A DNA stretch of 64,000 nucleotides. Origin: Allobosea sp. AAP35 (GTDB lineage: Bacteria > Pseudomonadota > Alphaproteobacteria > Rhizobiales > Beijerinckiaceae). Every line of letters begins with the position of its first letter. The first letter of the stretch is position 1. Location of the stretch: positions 372,001 to 436,000 of the forward strand of contig NZ_LJHQ01000003.1 of the NCBI RefSeq assembly GCF_001295925.1. Reading direction: 5' to 3'. Shown piece after piece: positions 33,357-42,545 of this stretch. The notes beneath the pieces are model-generated. The model saw only the letters and a list, made by a program, of their open reading frames with translations, did not search any database and was not told the origin of the DNA. The translations under genes were made by a program, and so were the position numbers.

Positions 33357-36300
33357 ATGGCTGACATGCCCGTTCTGTACGCCCATCGCGGCACCAATCC
33401 TTATACGGACAACCAGTATGACGCCTATCATTGGGCGTTCAAATACGGGGCGGACTTCATCGAGACCGACTTCCGCCTGACCAAGGACGGTGCGCTCGTC
33501 AGCTATCACGACGACCTTCCCGGCGGCATCGCGAACATGACCCTGGCGGAGGTCCGGGCCGTGGTTCCCGGCGTCGTCACCCTCGAGCAGGTCATCGCGC
33601 TGACCAAGCAGATGGAGATCGAGACCGGCCGGAAGCTCGGCATCCTGATCGAGACCAAGAGCACCGGCTATGCGACCTACGACGCCCTGCTTTCAAAGCT
33701 CGTCGCCAGTGATTTCGTCGATCCCGAGCGGCTCGTCTTCCAGACCTTCGCGACCGACCACAACGTCATCCGCGACCTGATGGAAACGAAGTACCAGATC
33801 GATCTCCCCCTCGTCTGGCTGACGAACAACATCACCGACGCGAAGATCGCCGATGTGACGAGCCCCACCGGCTCGATGGGCGTGCTGGACGCGCTGGCGC
33901 CGCAGATGGCCCTGATCACGGCGGAGACGGTCGCCGCGGCCCAGGCTGCCGGGCTCAAGGTCAATGGCTGGACCGTCGCCGGCACCGAGGCCGATGTCCG
34001 CAACGCCCTCAACTTGGGCGTGGACGGCATCATCAACGACAACACGCAGCTGTCGCGCCCTGCGCTCGAAAAGCTCCTCAACAACGCCACCGTCGCCTAC
34101 GGCACCGATCTGGGCAGCGAGATCAACGGCGGCGTCGGCGCCGACGTGATCTATGCCATGTCGGGGGATGACATCGTCCGCGGCGGCGTCGGCGACGACG
34201 TGCTCTATGGCGATGCCGGCAATGATCTGCTCTTCGGCGGGGCCGGCAACGACAAGCTCATCGGCGGTTCGGGCCGTGACTATCTCGCCGGCGGCGACGG
34301 AATTGACGTGCTCACCGGCGGCGCAGGCAACGACGTGATTGTCGCGACCGGCGACCAGGTGATCTTCCGCGCCGGCGACGGCATCGACCTGGTTTCGCTC
34401 GACGCCTCCAGCACGATCGTCTTCGAGGGCGTCGCTCCAGCCAGTGTCAGTGTCATCCGCAACGGCAACAACCTGATCATCCGCTCCGGCAGCGACGCGC
34501 TCGTCCTGCTCGATGGCGTCGACCCGGCCCATCAGCCCGCCTCGATCACCACCGCCGACGGTTTCACCTTCACGGGTGCCGAGCTTGCGGCGTTCGCCGT
34601 GGAGGGCAGCGATGCCGAAGTCGCCGCCGTTCTGCCCGAGCTCCAGGCCGTGCTGGCGAACGCGCCCAGCCTTGCCATTCCCTCGACGGTCGCGGTCGGC
34701 ACGGATCTGATCGCCGAGGGCGCTTTCCCGGACGACACCCTGTCTTACCCTGTCCAGAGCGTCGAAACCGGCGCCACCTATCGCCTGAGCTTCTCGCTGG
34801 CCGACCTGCCCTCGGGCGATGACGGTGTGCGTGTGCTCTGGGGCGGCGCGGTGGTCTATGAGGGCGTGCCCTCCGCGACCGCGGACAAGTTCCACGTCCT
34901 GGTCGCCGGCGGGACTGGTGACGGCTCCAACAAGCTCGTCTTCGAGGGCGCAGGCTCAAGCTTCGGTGCCACGCTTGACGACCTCCGCCTCGTCAAGATC
35001 GCCGATCCGGTGCTTCCGACGCCTGGCAATGTCGCGCCACAGACGCCCGATGTCGACCTGACGATCAGCCAGGGCATCCCCTTCGAGGGCAAGGTCGTGG
35101 CCACGGACGCCAATGGCGACGTGCTGACCTACCGTCTCGGTGACGGCCCGGCTCATGGCACGCTCGTTTTCAACGCCGACGGAAGCTACAAATACACCCC
35201 GGCGACCGGCTTCACCGGCGCCGACAGCTTCAGCTACCTGGTCAATGACGGCCATGGCGGCATCGTCGAGTCAGCCGTTACCCTGACGGTCGCCGAGGGA
35301 ATCCTCCTCGGGACCGATCTCATGATCAATGGCAGCTTCGAGGATCTCAGCGAATCCTCCGGCAACAACGGCCCGAGCGACTGGGGCTACCGCAACCAGG
35401 ACGGCCAGATCCTCGGCTGGACCAACGTCAACAACAAGCGCATCGAGCAGCATTGGGACAATTATGGCGGCGTTGTCGCCAAGGATGGCCGGATCTGGAT
35501 CGACATGGATCATTCGCAGACCGGCACCACCGTCGATCGGATTGGCCAGTCGATTGCGCATGTCGAACCCGGCGCGACCTATCGGGTCAGCTTCTCGCTC
35601 TCCGATTCCGACGCCGTCAATCATGACGACGGCGTCAAGGTGCTGTGGAATGGCGAGGTGATCTTCGACGGCCTGCCGCCGCAGGGCAGCGCCAGCTGGA
35701 CAACCCTGAGCTTCGATGTGGTCGGCGGCTCCGGCAATGGTGCCAACCGGCTCGAATTCATCGACAAGGGCGTCTCGGATTCCTGGGGCGCCGGCGCGGC
35801 GCTGGACGAGGTCAAGTTCGTCAAGGTCGCCAATGCCGGCGACACCCTGCCGGTGAACCAGGCCCCGACGGCCGTGGACGGCGAGGCCGAAGGCCTGAAG
35901 GATACCGTCTTCACCGGCACGCTCTCCGCCTCGGATCAGGATGCCGGAGCTTCGCTGGTCTACAGCCTTGCCGAGGGGCCGGCCCATGGCACGGTCCTGA
36001 TCTACACGGACGGCACCTATCGCTACACGCCGACCGCCGGTTTCAGCGGTGCCGACAGCTTCACCTTCCTGGTGGATGACGGGCATGGCGGCAAGGATAC
36101 GGCGACGGTCGATCTGACGGTCAAATCCTCGAACTCGTCGGTGGCGATCGGCACCGATCTCATCGTCAACGGCAGCTTCGAGGACATCAGCCAGTCCGGC
36201 AATTACAACGGCGGCTCCGATTGGGGGTACCGGAACACCGATGGCCAGATCCTCGGCTGGAACAACGTCACCTTCAAGCGCATCGAGCAGCACCTCGATA

Positions 36301-38456
36301 ATTATGGCGGCGTCGTCGCCAAGGATGGCCGGTTCTGGATCGACCTGGACGGCGCGGGCCAGACGGCTCGCAACCGGATCGGCCAGACGATCACCGAAGC
36401 GGAAACCGGCGCGACCTATCGCTTCAGCTTCGCGCTGTCGGACTCCGACGTTGGGCGCTACGACGATGGCGTGACCGTCCTGTGGAACGGCGAGGTCATC
36501 TTCAACGGCCTGCCGCCGCAGACCAGCGCGAGCTGGACGACGCTGAGCTTCGAGGTCGTCGGCGGTTCCGGAAACGGCACCAACCGGCTCGAATTCATCG
36601 ACACCGGCGTGAAGGACTCCTGGGGAGCGGGCGTTGCGCTCGACGACGTCCATTTTGTCAAGATCGCCGATGCCGGCGACACGCTGCCGATGAACCAGGC
36701 TCCGACGGCGGTGAATGCCGAGGCAACCGGCCTGATGAACACGCTCGTTACCGGGCAGGTCACGGCCGCGGATGCCGATGCCGGCGCGTCGCTGATCTTC
36801 AGCCTCATGCAGGGCCCGTCGCACGGTTCGGTCTTCGTCTACACCGACGGCACCTACCGCTACACGCCGACGGCCGGTTTCACCGGCGAGGACAGCTTCA
36901 CCGTCCTGGTGAATGACGGACGCGGCGGCACCACCCAGGCCACGGTCAGCCTGACCATCGCCCCGCCCAACGCAGCCCCCGTCGCGGCCGATGATTCCGG
37001 CCTCGGCACGGACTATGGCGCGGCGCTGACCATCGGTTCAGCCGCCCTGCTCGCCAATGACAGCGACGTCAACGGCGACACGCTGACGATCCTGTCGGTC
37101 GCGGCGGGCACCGGCGGAACCGTCACGCTCGATCCTCAGGGCAACATCGTCTTCGTTCCCGAGGCGGGCTTCTCAGGCGACGCGTCGTTCAGCTACACCG
37201 TCTCCGACGGCAAGGGCGGCACGGCGAGCGCAACCGTGATCGTCGCGGTCGCCCCTTATGTCCCGCTCGGCACGCCTGGCGACGACGTGCTTGTCGGCAC
37301 GGCGGGTGACGACGTCATCGCCGCGCAAGACGGCGACGACGAGGTTGCGGGCGGCGTCGGCAACGACGTCATCGACGGCGGCGAGGGTGACGATACTCTG
37401 CTCGGCGAGGCCGGCGACGATCTGCTCAAGGGCGGCGAAGGCGACGACACGCTCGAAGGCGGCGAAGGCGACGACGTTCTGATCGGTGGCGCCGGCGATG
37501 ATCTCCTCGACGGCGGCGACGGCATCGACACGGCCGATTACTCCACCGACACGGCCGGCGTCAGGGTCGATCTCGCGGCGGGAACCGCGTCGGGCGACGA
37601 GGCCGGCGCGGACGAGCTGGTCTCGATCGAGACCGTCATCGGCGGCGCGGGCAACGATATCCTGCTCGGCGATGACGGAGACAACCGCTTCGTGGCCAGC
37701 GCCGGCGACGACATCATCGATGGCGGCGCGGGCATCGACACCCTCGACCTCTCGCAGGCGACCGGGCCGATCACCGTCGATTTCGCGGCGGGCAAGGCTT
37801 CCGGAAACGGCATCGGCACGAACAGCTTCACCAACATCGAGAAGCTGCTCTTTGGCACCGGCAATGACATCGTCACCGGCGGCAACGGCGCCGACGCCTT
37901 CGACGGCGGCGCGGGCAGCGATACGCTCAAGGGCGGGGCCGGCGACGACATGCTCTGGGGCGGCGCGGGCGACGACATGCTCGACGGCGGCTCCGGCCAT
38001 GACGCGATCTTCGGCGGCACCGGCAACGACACGATCAAGGCCGGCTCCGGCAACGACGTGATCGAGGCCGGTTCGGGCGACGACATCGTCGATGCCGGCT
38101 CGGGCGACGACATCGTGCTCGGCGGCGCCGGCAACGACATCATCGACGGCGGCTCGGGTGCCGACCGGATCGAGGGCGGCGCAGGCGACGACATCCTGAC
38201 CGGCGGGTCCGGCCACGACGTCTTCGTCTTCGCGGCGGGCTTCGGCAAGGACAGCATCACCGACTTCAAGACCGCCGGCACGAGCGCCGATGTGATTGAG
38301 TTCTCGACGGCCCTCTTCGCCGATTTCGACGAGGCGATCGACGCCGCCACCCAGGTCGGCGCCGACACCGTCTTCACGATCGACGCCGACACCACGCTGA
38401 CGTTGAAGGGCATTCAAATCGCGAGCCTCGCGCAGGACGACTTCCGCTTCGCTTGA
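33357..38456 (+). CDS. secreted RTX protein with N-terminal glycerophosphodiester phosphodiesterase domain
   Basis: 1,699 aa. Residues 1-~240 form a GDPD TIM barrel: HRG (10-12), ETD (36-38), His51. Residues ~258-335 are a first block of RTX nonapeptides (GGxGxDxUx). From ~445 come three copies of a ligand-binding-like module plus a cadherin-like Ig domain, the second and third being 280-residue repeats; a further Ig-like domain spans ~1205-1300. A long RTX block (~1302-1626) ends in a C-terminal segment (VFVFAAGFGKDSITDFKTAG ... DDFRFA) typical of type I secretion signals. No N-terminal signal peptide. It should be exported by an HlyBD-TolC system, which is not encoded here, and folds in calcium. 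GGAG precedes ATG 33357. An inverted repeat GCAGCA-N4-TGCTGC (33303-33318) lies in the promoter region. Confidence 0.92.
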   Translation: MADMPVLYAHRGTNPYTDNQYDAYHWAFKYGADFIETDFRLTKDGALVSYHDDLPGGIANMTLAEVRAVVPGVVTLEQVIALTKQMEIETGRKLGILIETKSTGYATYDALLSKLVASDFVDPERLVFQTFATDHNVIRDLMETKYQIDLPLVWLTNNITDAKIADVTSPTGSMGVLDALAPQMALITAETVAAAQAAGLKVNGWTVAGTEADVRNALNLGVDGIINDNTQLSRPALEKLLNNATVAYGTDLGSEINGGVGADVIYAMSGDDIVRGGVGDDVLYGDAGNDLLFGGAGNDKLIGGSGRDYLAGGDGIDVLTGGAGNDVIVATGDQVIFRAGDGIDLVSLDASSTIVFEGVAPASVSVIRNGNNLIIRSGSDALVLLDGVDPAHQPASITTADGFTFTGAELAAFAVEGSDAEVAAVLPELQAVLANAPSLAIPSTVAVGTDLIAEGAFPDDTLSYPVQSVETGATYRLSFSLADLPSGDDGVRVLWGGAVVYEGVPSATADKFHVLVAGGTGDGSNKLVFEGAGSSFGATLDDLRLVKIADPVLPTPGNVAPQTPDVDLTISQGIPFEGKVVATDANGDVLTYRLGDGPAHGTLVFNADGSYKYTPATGFTGADSFSYLVNDGHGGIVESAVTLTVAEGILLGTDLMINGSFEDLSESSGNNGPSDWGYRNQDGQILGWTNVNNKRIEQHWDNYGGVVAKDGRIWIDMDHSQTGTTVDRIGQSIAHVEPGATYRVSFSLSDSDAVNHDDGVKVLWNGEVIFDGLPPQGSASWTTLSFDVVGGSGNGANRLEFIDKGVSDSWGAGAALDEVKFVKVANAGDTLPVNQAPTAVDGEAEGLKDTVFTGTLSASDQDAGASLVYSLAEGPAHGTVLIYTDGTYRYTPTAGFSGADSFTFLVDDGHGGKDTATVDLTVKSSNSSVAIGTDLIVNGSFEDISQSGNYNGGSDWGYRNTDGQILGWNNVTFKRIEQHLDNYGGVVAKDGRFWIDLDGAGQTARNRIGQTITEAETGATYRFSFALSDSDVGRYDDGVTVLWNGEVIFNGLPPQTSASWTTLSFEVVGGSGNGTNRLEFIDTGVKDSWGAGVALDDVHFVKIADAGDTLPMNQAPTAVNAEATGLMNTLVTGQVTAADADAGASLIFSLMQGPSHGSVFVYTDGTYRYTPTAGFTGEDSFTVLVNDGRGGTTQATVSLTIAPPNAAPVAADDSGLGTDYGAALTIGSAALLANDSDVNGDTLTILSVAAGTGGTVTLDPQGNIVFVPEAGFSGDASFSYTVSDGKGGTASATVIVAVAPYVPLGTPGDDVLVGTAGDDVIAAQDGDDEVAGGVGNDVIDGGEGDDTLLGEAGDDLLKGGEGDDTLEGGEGDDVLIGGAGDDLLDGGDGIDTADYSTDTAGVRVDLAAGTASGDEAGADELVSIETVIGGAGNDILLGDDGDNRFVASAGDDIIDGGAGIDTLDLSQATGPITVDFAAGKASGNGIGTNSFTNIEKLLFGTGNDIVTGGNGADAFDGGAGSDTLKGGAGDDMLWGGAGDDMLDGGSGHDAIFGGTGNDTIKAGSGNDVIEAGSGDDIVDAGSGDDIVLGGAGNDIIDGGSGADRIEGGAGDDILTGGSGHDVFVFAAGFGKDSITDFKTAGTSADVIEFSTALFADFDEAIDAATQVGADTVFTIDADTTLTLKGIQIASLAQDDFRFA
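35310..36963 (+). repeat. two 840-bp tandem coding repeats in the RTX gene
   Basis: The module starting at GGG-ACC-GAT (35310) recurs at GGC-ACC-GAT (36150), an exact 840-bp (280-codon) period, with high DNA identity over stretches such as CGGCCTGCCGCCGCAG and CGGCTCGAATTCATCGACA. A shorter third copy that lacks about 76 residues begins at 34698. The repeats arose by in-gene duplication and could recombine to change the length of the exoprotein. Confidence 0.88.
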
Positions 38457-38477
38457 TTAGGACGCTTGTTGAAAACC

Positions 38478-38507
38478 AAAAAGGGGCGCCCGCAACGGCG
38501 CCCCTTT
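38478..38507 (+). terminator. terminator after the RTX gene
   Basis: AAAGGGGCGCC (38480-38490) pairs with GGCGCCCCTTT (38497-38507) with a 6-nt loop, giving an 11-bp stem ending in TTT. It lies 23 bp after the RTX stop. Confidence 0.75.
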
Positions 38508-38679
38508 CCCATCAAAAGGTGTGCGCCAGCAGACTCGCCATCCTTCCCAACAGCACTGTGGACGATCCGTCACCGTCGGGGGCCGATAGATCCGGTTAAC
38601 GATAAGTTGCTGATTTGGTGCCAAGGCTACGCAACCATGCGGGTCTCAGGCAGTTGGCGTGAGGTAACCTGGAGCTACC

Positions 38680-39036
38680 ATGTCCAAACCCGTTGTCCTG
38701 GTCGTCGAGGACGAGCCCCTCATCCGTATGGATGCCGTAGGGATGATCGAAGATGCGGGCTATGAGGTGCTTGAGGCCTCCAGCGCCGACGAAGCGATTG
38801 TTCTGCTCGAATCGCGCGAGGATATTCGCGTGGTGTTCACCGATATCGAGATGCCGGGCTCGATGGACGGCCTGAAGCTCACCCACGCCATCCGCAAACG
38901 CTGGCCGCCGATCGTCCTGATCCTGGCATCGGGCCGCCTGACGCCCCAGACGTCCGAAATGCCCTCCGAAACCGTGTTCCTGCCAAAGCCTTATCGCGAA
39001 GCGCAGCTTCTCGAAATTCTTGCGAAAATCGACTGA
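38680..39036 (+). CDS. single-domain response regulator
   Basis: 118 aa receiver domain: acidic pocket Glu10/Asp11, phospho-acceptor Asp55 (VFTDIEMPGSMDG) and the KPY motif (LPKPYR) near the C-terminus. The MDG-type loop and short C-terminus are typical of stand-alone receivers paired with HWE/HisKA_2 kinases in Rhizobiales. It converges with such a kinase gene (13-bp gap). No output domain, so it probably passes phosphate on or acts by protein contact. The 222 bp upstream hold the RTX terminator and no recognised promoter motif. Confidence 0.9.
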   Translation: MSKPVVLVVEDEPLIRMDAVGMIEDAGYEVLEASSADEAIVLLESREDIRVVFTDIEMPGSMDGLKLTHAIRKRWPPIVLILASGRLTPQTSEMPSETVFLPKPYREAQLLEILAKID

Positions 39037-39049
39037 CGCCTTCGGGCAA

Positions 39050-40045
39050 TCATTCGGCGAGCTTTGCGGTCTTCAGCTTGAGATTGACGATGACGCCTTC
39101 CGCCGACCAGTTGTAGTCGATCGAACCGCCGAGCTGGCCGGAGATGCTGCGGACCACCAGTTTGCTGCCATAGCCACCGGCGCCGTTGGGCGGTTCGACC
39201 GAGGGGCCGCCACGCTCGGTCCAGACGATCGTGGTCTCATCCTCGTCGGAGGCACCCGACACATCAAGCGTACCGGCGTCGGCGGACAGTGCGCCGTATT
39301 TCAGCGAGTTCGTCGCCAATTCGTGGATGACGAGCGACAGCGCCGTCGCGGCCGCCTCACCGACACCCATGCGGGGAACGGCCACCCGGATACGCCCGCT
39401 GAAGGCACCCATGTCCTCATAGGGCGAAAGCAGGATCGACAGCAGGTCGCCCAGCAGGGCGGCGGTGCCCTGATGCCCGGGCAGGGGGCGAACCAGGTCA
39501 TGGGCCCGCCCCAGCGCCGCCAGCCGCCCCGTCAGATCCGACGCCATCTCGGCAGCCGTGCTTGTCGAACGCGACGTGATATGGGTCAGCCCCATGGCGA
39601 TCGCCAGCAGGTTCTTGACCCGGTGGCTCATTTCGCCTGCAAGCAGTTCGTGCCCCTCTTCGGCTTGCTTGCGCCCGGTGACATCCAGGAAGACGCCGTA
39701 CATCAGTCCCTTGTGCAGCCCTGAATCGTTGCCGAGACCGCGCGCCGAAATCCAGCGGATCTCGTCGCCGACCAGAATGCGGAAATCGATTTCATAGGGG
39801 CCCACAATCCCGCGCGTTGCCGTAAAGGCCGCGCGAACCCGGTCCCTGTCGGCGGGGTGAATGTGAGCGGACAGATCTTCGAACCTGACCTCGTCGCTAT
39901 AGGGCACGCCCCACATCGCGAAGGCCTGCTCGTCCATGGCGAACCCGTCATCGTCGACATTCCACGCCCACAGCGCAACGCCAGCGGCGCGAACCGCCCG
40001 GCGCAGGCTGGCTGCGTCCCATTCGAGAGAGGTGTTTTGCGGCAT
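39050..40045 (-). CDS. PAS-containing HWE family sensor histidine kinase
   Basis: 331 aa, soluble. An N-terminal PAS fold (~10-125, VALWAWNVDDDGFAMDEQAF onward) is followed by the phosphorylated His141 in GEMSHRVKNLLA. The ATPase domain carries the HWE hallmarks: HELATNSLKYGALS (N box) and IVWTERGGP (the conserved W-x-E), then GGYGSKLVVRSI. HWE kinases often sense light, redox or general stress through PAS domains. The convergent stand-alone receiver gene at 38680 is a likely but unproven partner. Confidence 0.92.
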   Translation of the reverse strand: MPQNTSLEWDAASLRRAVRAAGVALWAWNVDDDGFAMDEQAFAMWGVPYSDEVRFEDLSAHIHPADRDRVRAAFTATRGIVGPYEIDFRILVGDEIRWISARGLGNDSGLHKGLMYGVFLDVTGRKQAEEGHELLAGEMSHRVKNLLAIAMGLTHITSRSTSTAAEMASDLTGRLAALGRAHDLVRPLPGHQGTAALLGDLLSILLSPYEDMGAFSGRIRVAVPRMGVGEAAATALSLVIHELATNSLKYGALSADAGTLDVSGASDEDETTIVWTERGGPSVEPPNGAGGYGSKLVVRSISGQLGGSIDYNWSAEGVIVNLKLKTAKLAE

Positions 40046-40227
40046 GACGAACTCGGCGGTGACAGGGCGGCCTGATCTCTAGAGGACAAGCCGCTAAACA
40101 GCCACGTTTCTTCGCTCAACTCGTGCCCGGGGCAGACACAGGCGATGCGGTCGATGCCTCACGCTGACGCTGACAGGGCAGGGTCGGGGAGCGGCGCCAC
40201 TGACGAAACCTGCCCTGTCTCGTCTTC

Positions 40228-40842
40228 TCACCAAGGGCGGCGCGGCCCCGTATCGACATGGAGAATGCCGTTCCAGTAAACCTTGTGACCGCCAACCTCC
40301 GGCAGGGCCCGAACCCATTCCATCACGCTGCGGGGACGAACGCCCGGTACCCGGAAATCGACCGCCTCGCAGCGGCGATGATAGGAACCGCGCCGTGCCC
40401 GCCAGAGCGGCCGCCAGGTCGAGGTGACTTTGACTGCGCCATATTTGTCCGAGATTTTGGCGAGAATAAGCTTCAACCGCTGTGGCAGGCAGGCGGTCGA
40501 TGTGCCGGGATCCGTCGAGATTCCCGGCCTGTCGGGTTTTTCATTGGGGTCGAATGCGGGTTCTGCGCCGGCTTTTTGACCGGGCGTCAATTGCGGCCAT
40601 TCGGGCCCCTGATCCTCGTCAGGTTCAGCCATCATCGGCGAGGTTGCGCCAGGGGGCGACGGCTCGGCCGCCTCGGCGGGGGGCGGTACGACGATCGGGG
40701 GCAGTGTCGGACTGCCCAACAGATCCAGATCGAAGGGCCGCTGCGGTGGAAAGGGCGCGCGCATCATCTGCCCGTCCTGCGCGGACGCGGTCGCGACACA
40801 GGAGAGCGCCAGCACGATGCCGGCGACGGAGGCTAGCCGCAT
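40228..40842 (-). CDS. exported M15-type (YcbK/DUF882-like) peptidase
   Basis: 204 aa. A signal peptide (MRLASVAGIVLALSCVATASA) is followed by a ~95-residue Pro-rich linker. The C-terminal domain carries the M15-like zinc residues His155 and Asp162 (SYHRRCEAVD, H-x6-D) and His195 (LHVDTG). Such proteins cleave peptidoglycan stem peptides or bind murein in the periplasm. ATG 40842 is chosen for the signal peptide; it lies 2 bp after the stop of the HdeA-like gene, so the two are co-expressed periplasmic proteins. A Cys replaces the family's usual Gly in the HxxGxAxD motif. Confidence 0.78.
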   Translation of the reverse strand: MRLASVAGIVLALSCVATASAQDGQMMRAPFPPQRPFDLDLLGSPTLPPIVVPPPAEAAEPSPPGATSPMMAEPDEDQGPEWPQLTPGQKAGAEPAFDPNEKPDRPGISTDPGTSTACLPQRLKLILAKISDKYGAVKVTSTWRPLWRARRGSYHRRCEAVDFRVPGVRPRSVMEWVRALPEVGGHKVYWNGILHVDTGPRRPW

Positions 40843-40844
40843 GA

Positions 40845-41198
40845 TCAGGGTGTCGGCGCCGGGATGAAAATCGCACGGGTCTCGGCGCCAACGAGGGCCA
40901 GTTCTGGCGATTTGGTGCACAACGCCATCAAGGCTGTCGGCGCGGCCGTGATCTTTTCGAGGTCGAGCAAAGGTCGCATGGCGCTTCCGGCGAAGTAGCC
41001 CGCCAACCACAGCGAGAGCTGGGTCTGGTCGTTCTCGCTCATCGCGGTGAAATCGGTGCATCTGGCCCGGGTCAAATCAACGCCCTCGGCCTGGACACCG
41101 GACGCAACCGACACAAGCAGCAGGGTCGATGCTGCAAGAAACGGCACTGCGCCTTTCGGAACGGTCACCATCGAAAGAAACCAGGAACGCGCGCGCAT
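40845..41198 (-). CDS. HdeA/HdeB-like periplasmic protein
   Basis: 117 aa. A signal peptide (VPFLAASTLLLVSVASGVQA) is followed by a small domain with a conserved pair of cysteines (TRARCTDFTAM and MALCTKSPEL), which fits the acid-stress chaperone family HdeA/HdeB, including LSLWLAGYFAGSAM. These proteins prevent periplasmic aggregation at low pH. The ATG at 41198 has AAAGG 7 nt upstream and gives a proper signal peptide; a longer frame upstream would run through tandem repeats. It is first of the two-gene unit with the M15-like gene. Confidence 0.75.
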   Translation of the reverse strand: MRARSWFLSMVTVPKGAVPFLAASTLLLVSVASGVQAEGVDLTRARCTDFTAMSENDQTQLSLWLAGYFAGSAMRPLLDLEKITAAPTALMALCTKSPELALVGAETRAIFIPAPTP

Positions 41199-41223
41199 TG
41201 GGCGCCTTTCACGAAATGCGCGG

Positions 41224-41268
41224 CTTGCACCGCCAGGACTTGCACCGCCTGGACTTGCATTGCCAGGA
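41224..41268. repeat. three tandem 15-bp repeats in the hdeA-nuoA intergenic region
   Basis: CTTGCACCGCCAGGA is present three times head to tail (41224-41238, 41239-41253, 41254-41268) with one to two mismatches. It lies in the 314-bp divergent region between the HdeA-like gene and nuoA, 26 bp upstream of the HdeA-like start, probably in its 5' leader. Apart from this and the two expected promoters I see nothing else in that gap. Confidence 0.85.
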
Positions 41269-41512
41269 AGCGATTCGCGGCGAGTGTGTCGCGTCACGCC
41301 AGCATCTGCCAGCGAGAAGCCCGCGATATGCGGCGAAAATCCGGCGCGATCGAAACCCTGGTCCGAAATCGGTTGCGAAAAAGGCCGCGCCTGCGTCGCA
41401 TACAACCCGGTTGCGCGATGCTGCGGTGCGGCGAAGTCTTGCTTCATTCTAATGACAGGTCTAATCGACACCAACGGCGCGCCGCCGTCGTCCGTTGGGA
41501 GCGGGATCGTCC

Positions 41513-41893
41513 ATGCAAGCTCTTCCAGTGCCATCCCTGCTGAACGACTATCTGCCCTTGGTCATCTTCATCGGCGTCGCCGCGTTCATTGGCCTGGCGC
41601 TGCTGGTCGCCCCTTTCGCGATCGCCTATTCGAACCCCGATCCCGAAAAGCTCTCGGCCTATGAGTGCGGCTTCAACGCCTTCGACGATGCGCGCATGAA
41701 GTTTGATGTCCGGTTCTATCTGGTGGCGATCCTGTTCATCATTTTCGATCTCGAGGTCGCGTTTCTATTCCCCTGGGCGGTCGCCTTCGGCGGGCTTGGC
41801 TGGTATGGGTTCTGGTCGATGATGCTCTTCCTTGGCGTGCTGACCGTCGGCTTCGTCTATGAGTGGCGCAAGGGTGCGCTGGAGTGGGACTAA
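41513..41893 (+). CDS. nuoA: NADH-quinone oxidoreductase subunit A
   Basis: 126 aa, three membrane helices. Small subunit of complex I next to NuoH near the quinone site. Contains the conserved [20 protein letters not shown] loop. ATG 41513 is preferred to an upstream in-frame start because it follows GGGAGCGGG at a usable distance. First gene of the nuo operon, divergent from the HdeA-like gene. Confidence 0.97.
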   Translation: MQALPVPSLLNDYLPLVIFIGVAAFIGLALLVAPFAIAYSNPDPEKLSAYECGFNAFDDARMKFDVRFYLVAILFIIFDLEVAFLFPWAVAFGGLGWYGFWSMMLFLGVLTVGFVYEWRKGALEWD

Positions 41894-41957
41894 CTGTCGC
41901 CTCGCAAGCCCAAAGCTCGCGGCATATCTGACAGTTACGGTTCACGAGGATACGAAA

Positions 41958-42542
41958 ATGGCAACAACAGCGATCGACCGCGGCGATCCGCTCGTCGCGC
42001 CAGCGCCCAAGGGCCTGCTCGGGCCCGATGGTCTGCCTGTCGGTCAGCGCGACCCGTTTTTCACCGCGATCAACAGCGAATTGGCTGATAAGGGCTTCCT
42101 CGTCACCGCGACCGACGACCTGATCAACTGGTCGCGGACGGGGTCGCTGATGTGGATGACCTTCGGTCTCGCCTGCTGCGCCGTCGAAATGATGCAGCTT
42201 TCGATGCCGCGCTATGATGTCGAGCGCTTCGGTTTCGCGCCGCGCGCCTCTCCGCGCCAGTCCGACGTGATGATCGTGGCCGGCACGCTGACCAACAAGA
42301 TGGCGCCGGCCCTGCGCAAGGTCTACGACCAGATGCCCGAGCCGCGCTATGTCATCTCGATGGGCTCCTGCGCCAATGGCGGCGGCTATTACCACTACAG
42401 CTACTCGGTGGTGCGCGGCTGCGACCGCATCGTGCCGATCGACATCTATGTGCCGGGCTGCCCGCCGACGGCGGAAGCGCTGCTCTATGGCGTGCTGCTG
42501 CTGCAGAAGAAGATTCGCCGCACCGGCACGATCGAGAGGTGA
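41958..42542 (+). CDS. nuoB: NADH-quinone oxidoreductase subunit B
   Basis: 194 aa. It carries cluster N2, which passes electrons to quinone. The ligating cysteines are visible in [19 protein letters not shown] and [11 protein letters not shown] 41958 gives the usual length. A small extra gene begins 3 bp after its stop. Confidence 0.98.
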   Translation: MATTAIDRGDPLVAPAPKGLLGPDGLPVGQRDPFFTAINSELADKGFLVTATDDLINWSRTGSLMWMTFGLACCAVEMMQLSMPRYDVERFGFAPRASPRQSDVMIVAGTLTNKMAPALRKVYDQMPEPRYVISMGSCANGGGYYHYSYSVVRGCDRIVPIDIYVPGCPPTAEALLYGVLLLQKKIRRTGTIER

Positions 42543-42545
42543 GCC

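Noticed and set aside
33357..34100. Signal peptide on the RTX-GDPD protein
   Set aside because: The N-terminus goes directly into the catalytic HRG motif with no hydrophobic stretch; type I secretion by the C-terminus explains export.
34698..38235. Repetitive DNA that might be taken for a CRISPR or minisatellite array
   Set aside because: The repeats are in frame, code for RTX nonapeptides and duplicated modules, and lack the constant repeat/unique spacer structure of CRISPR.
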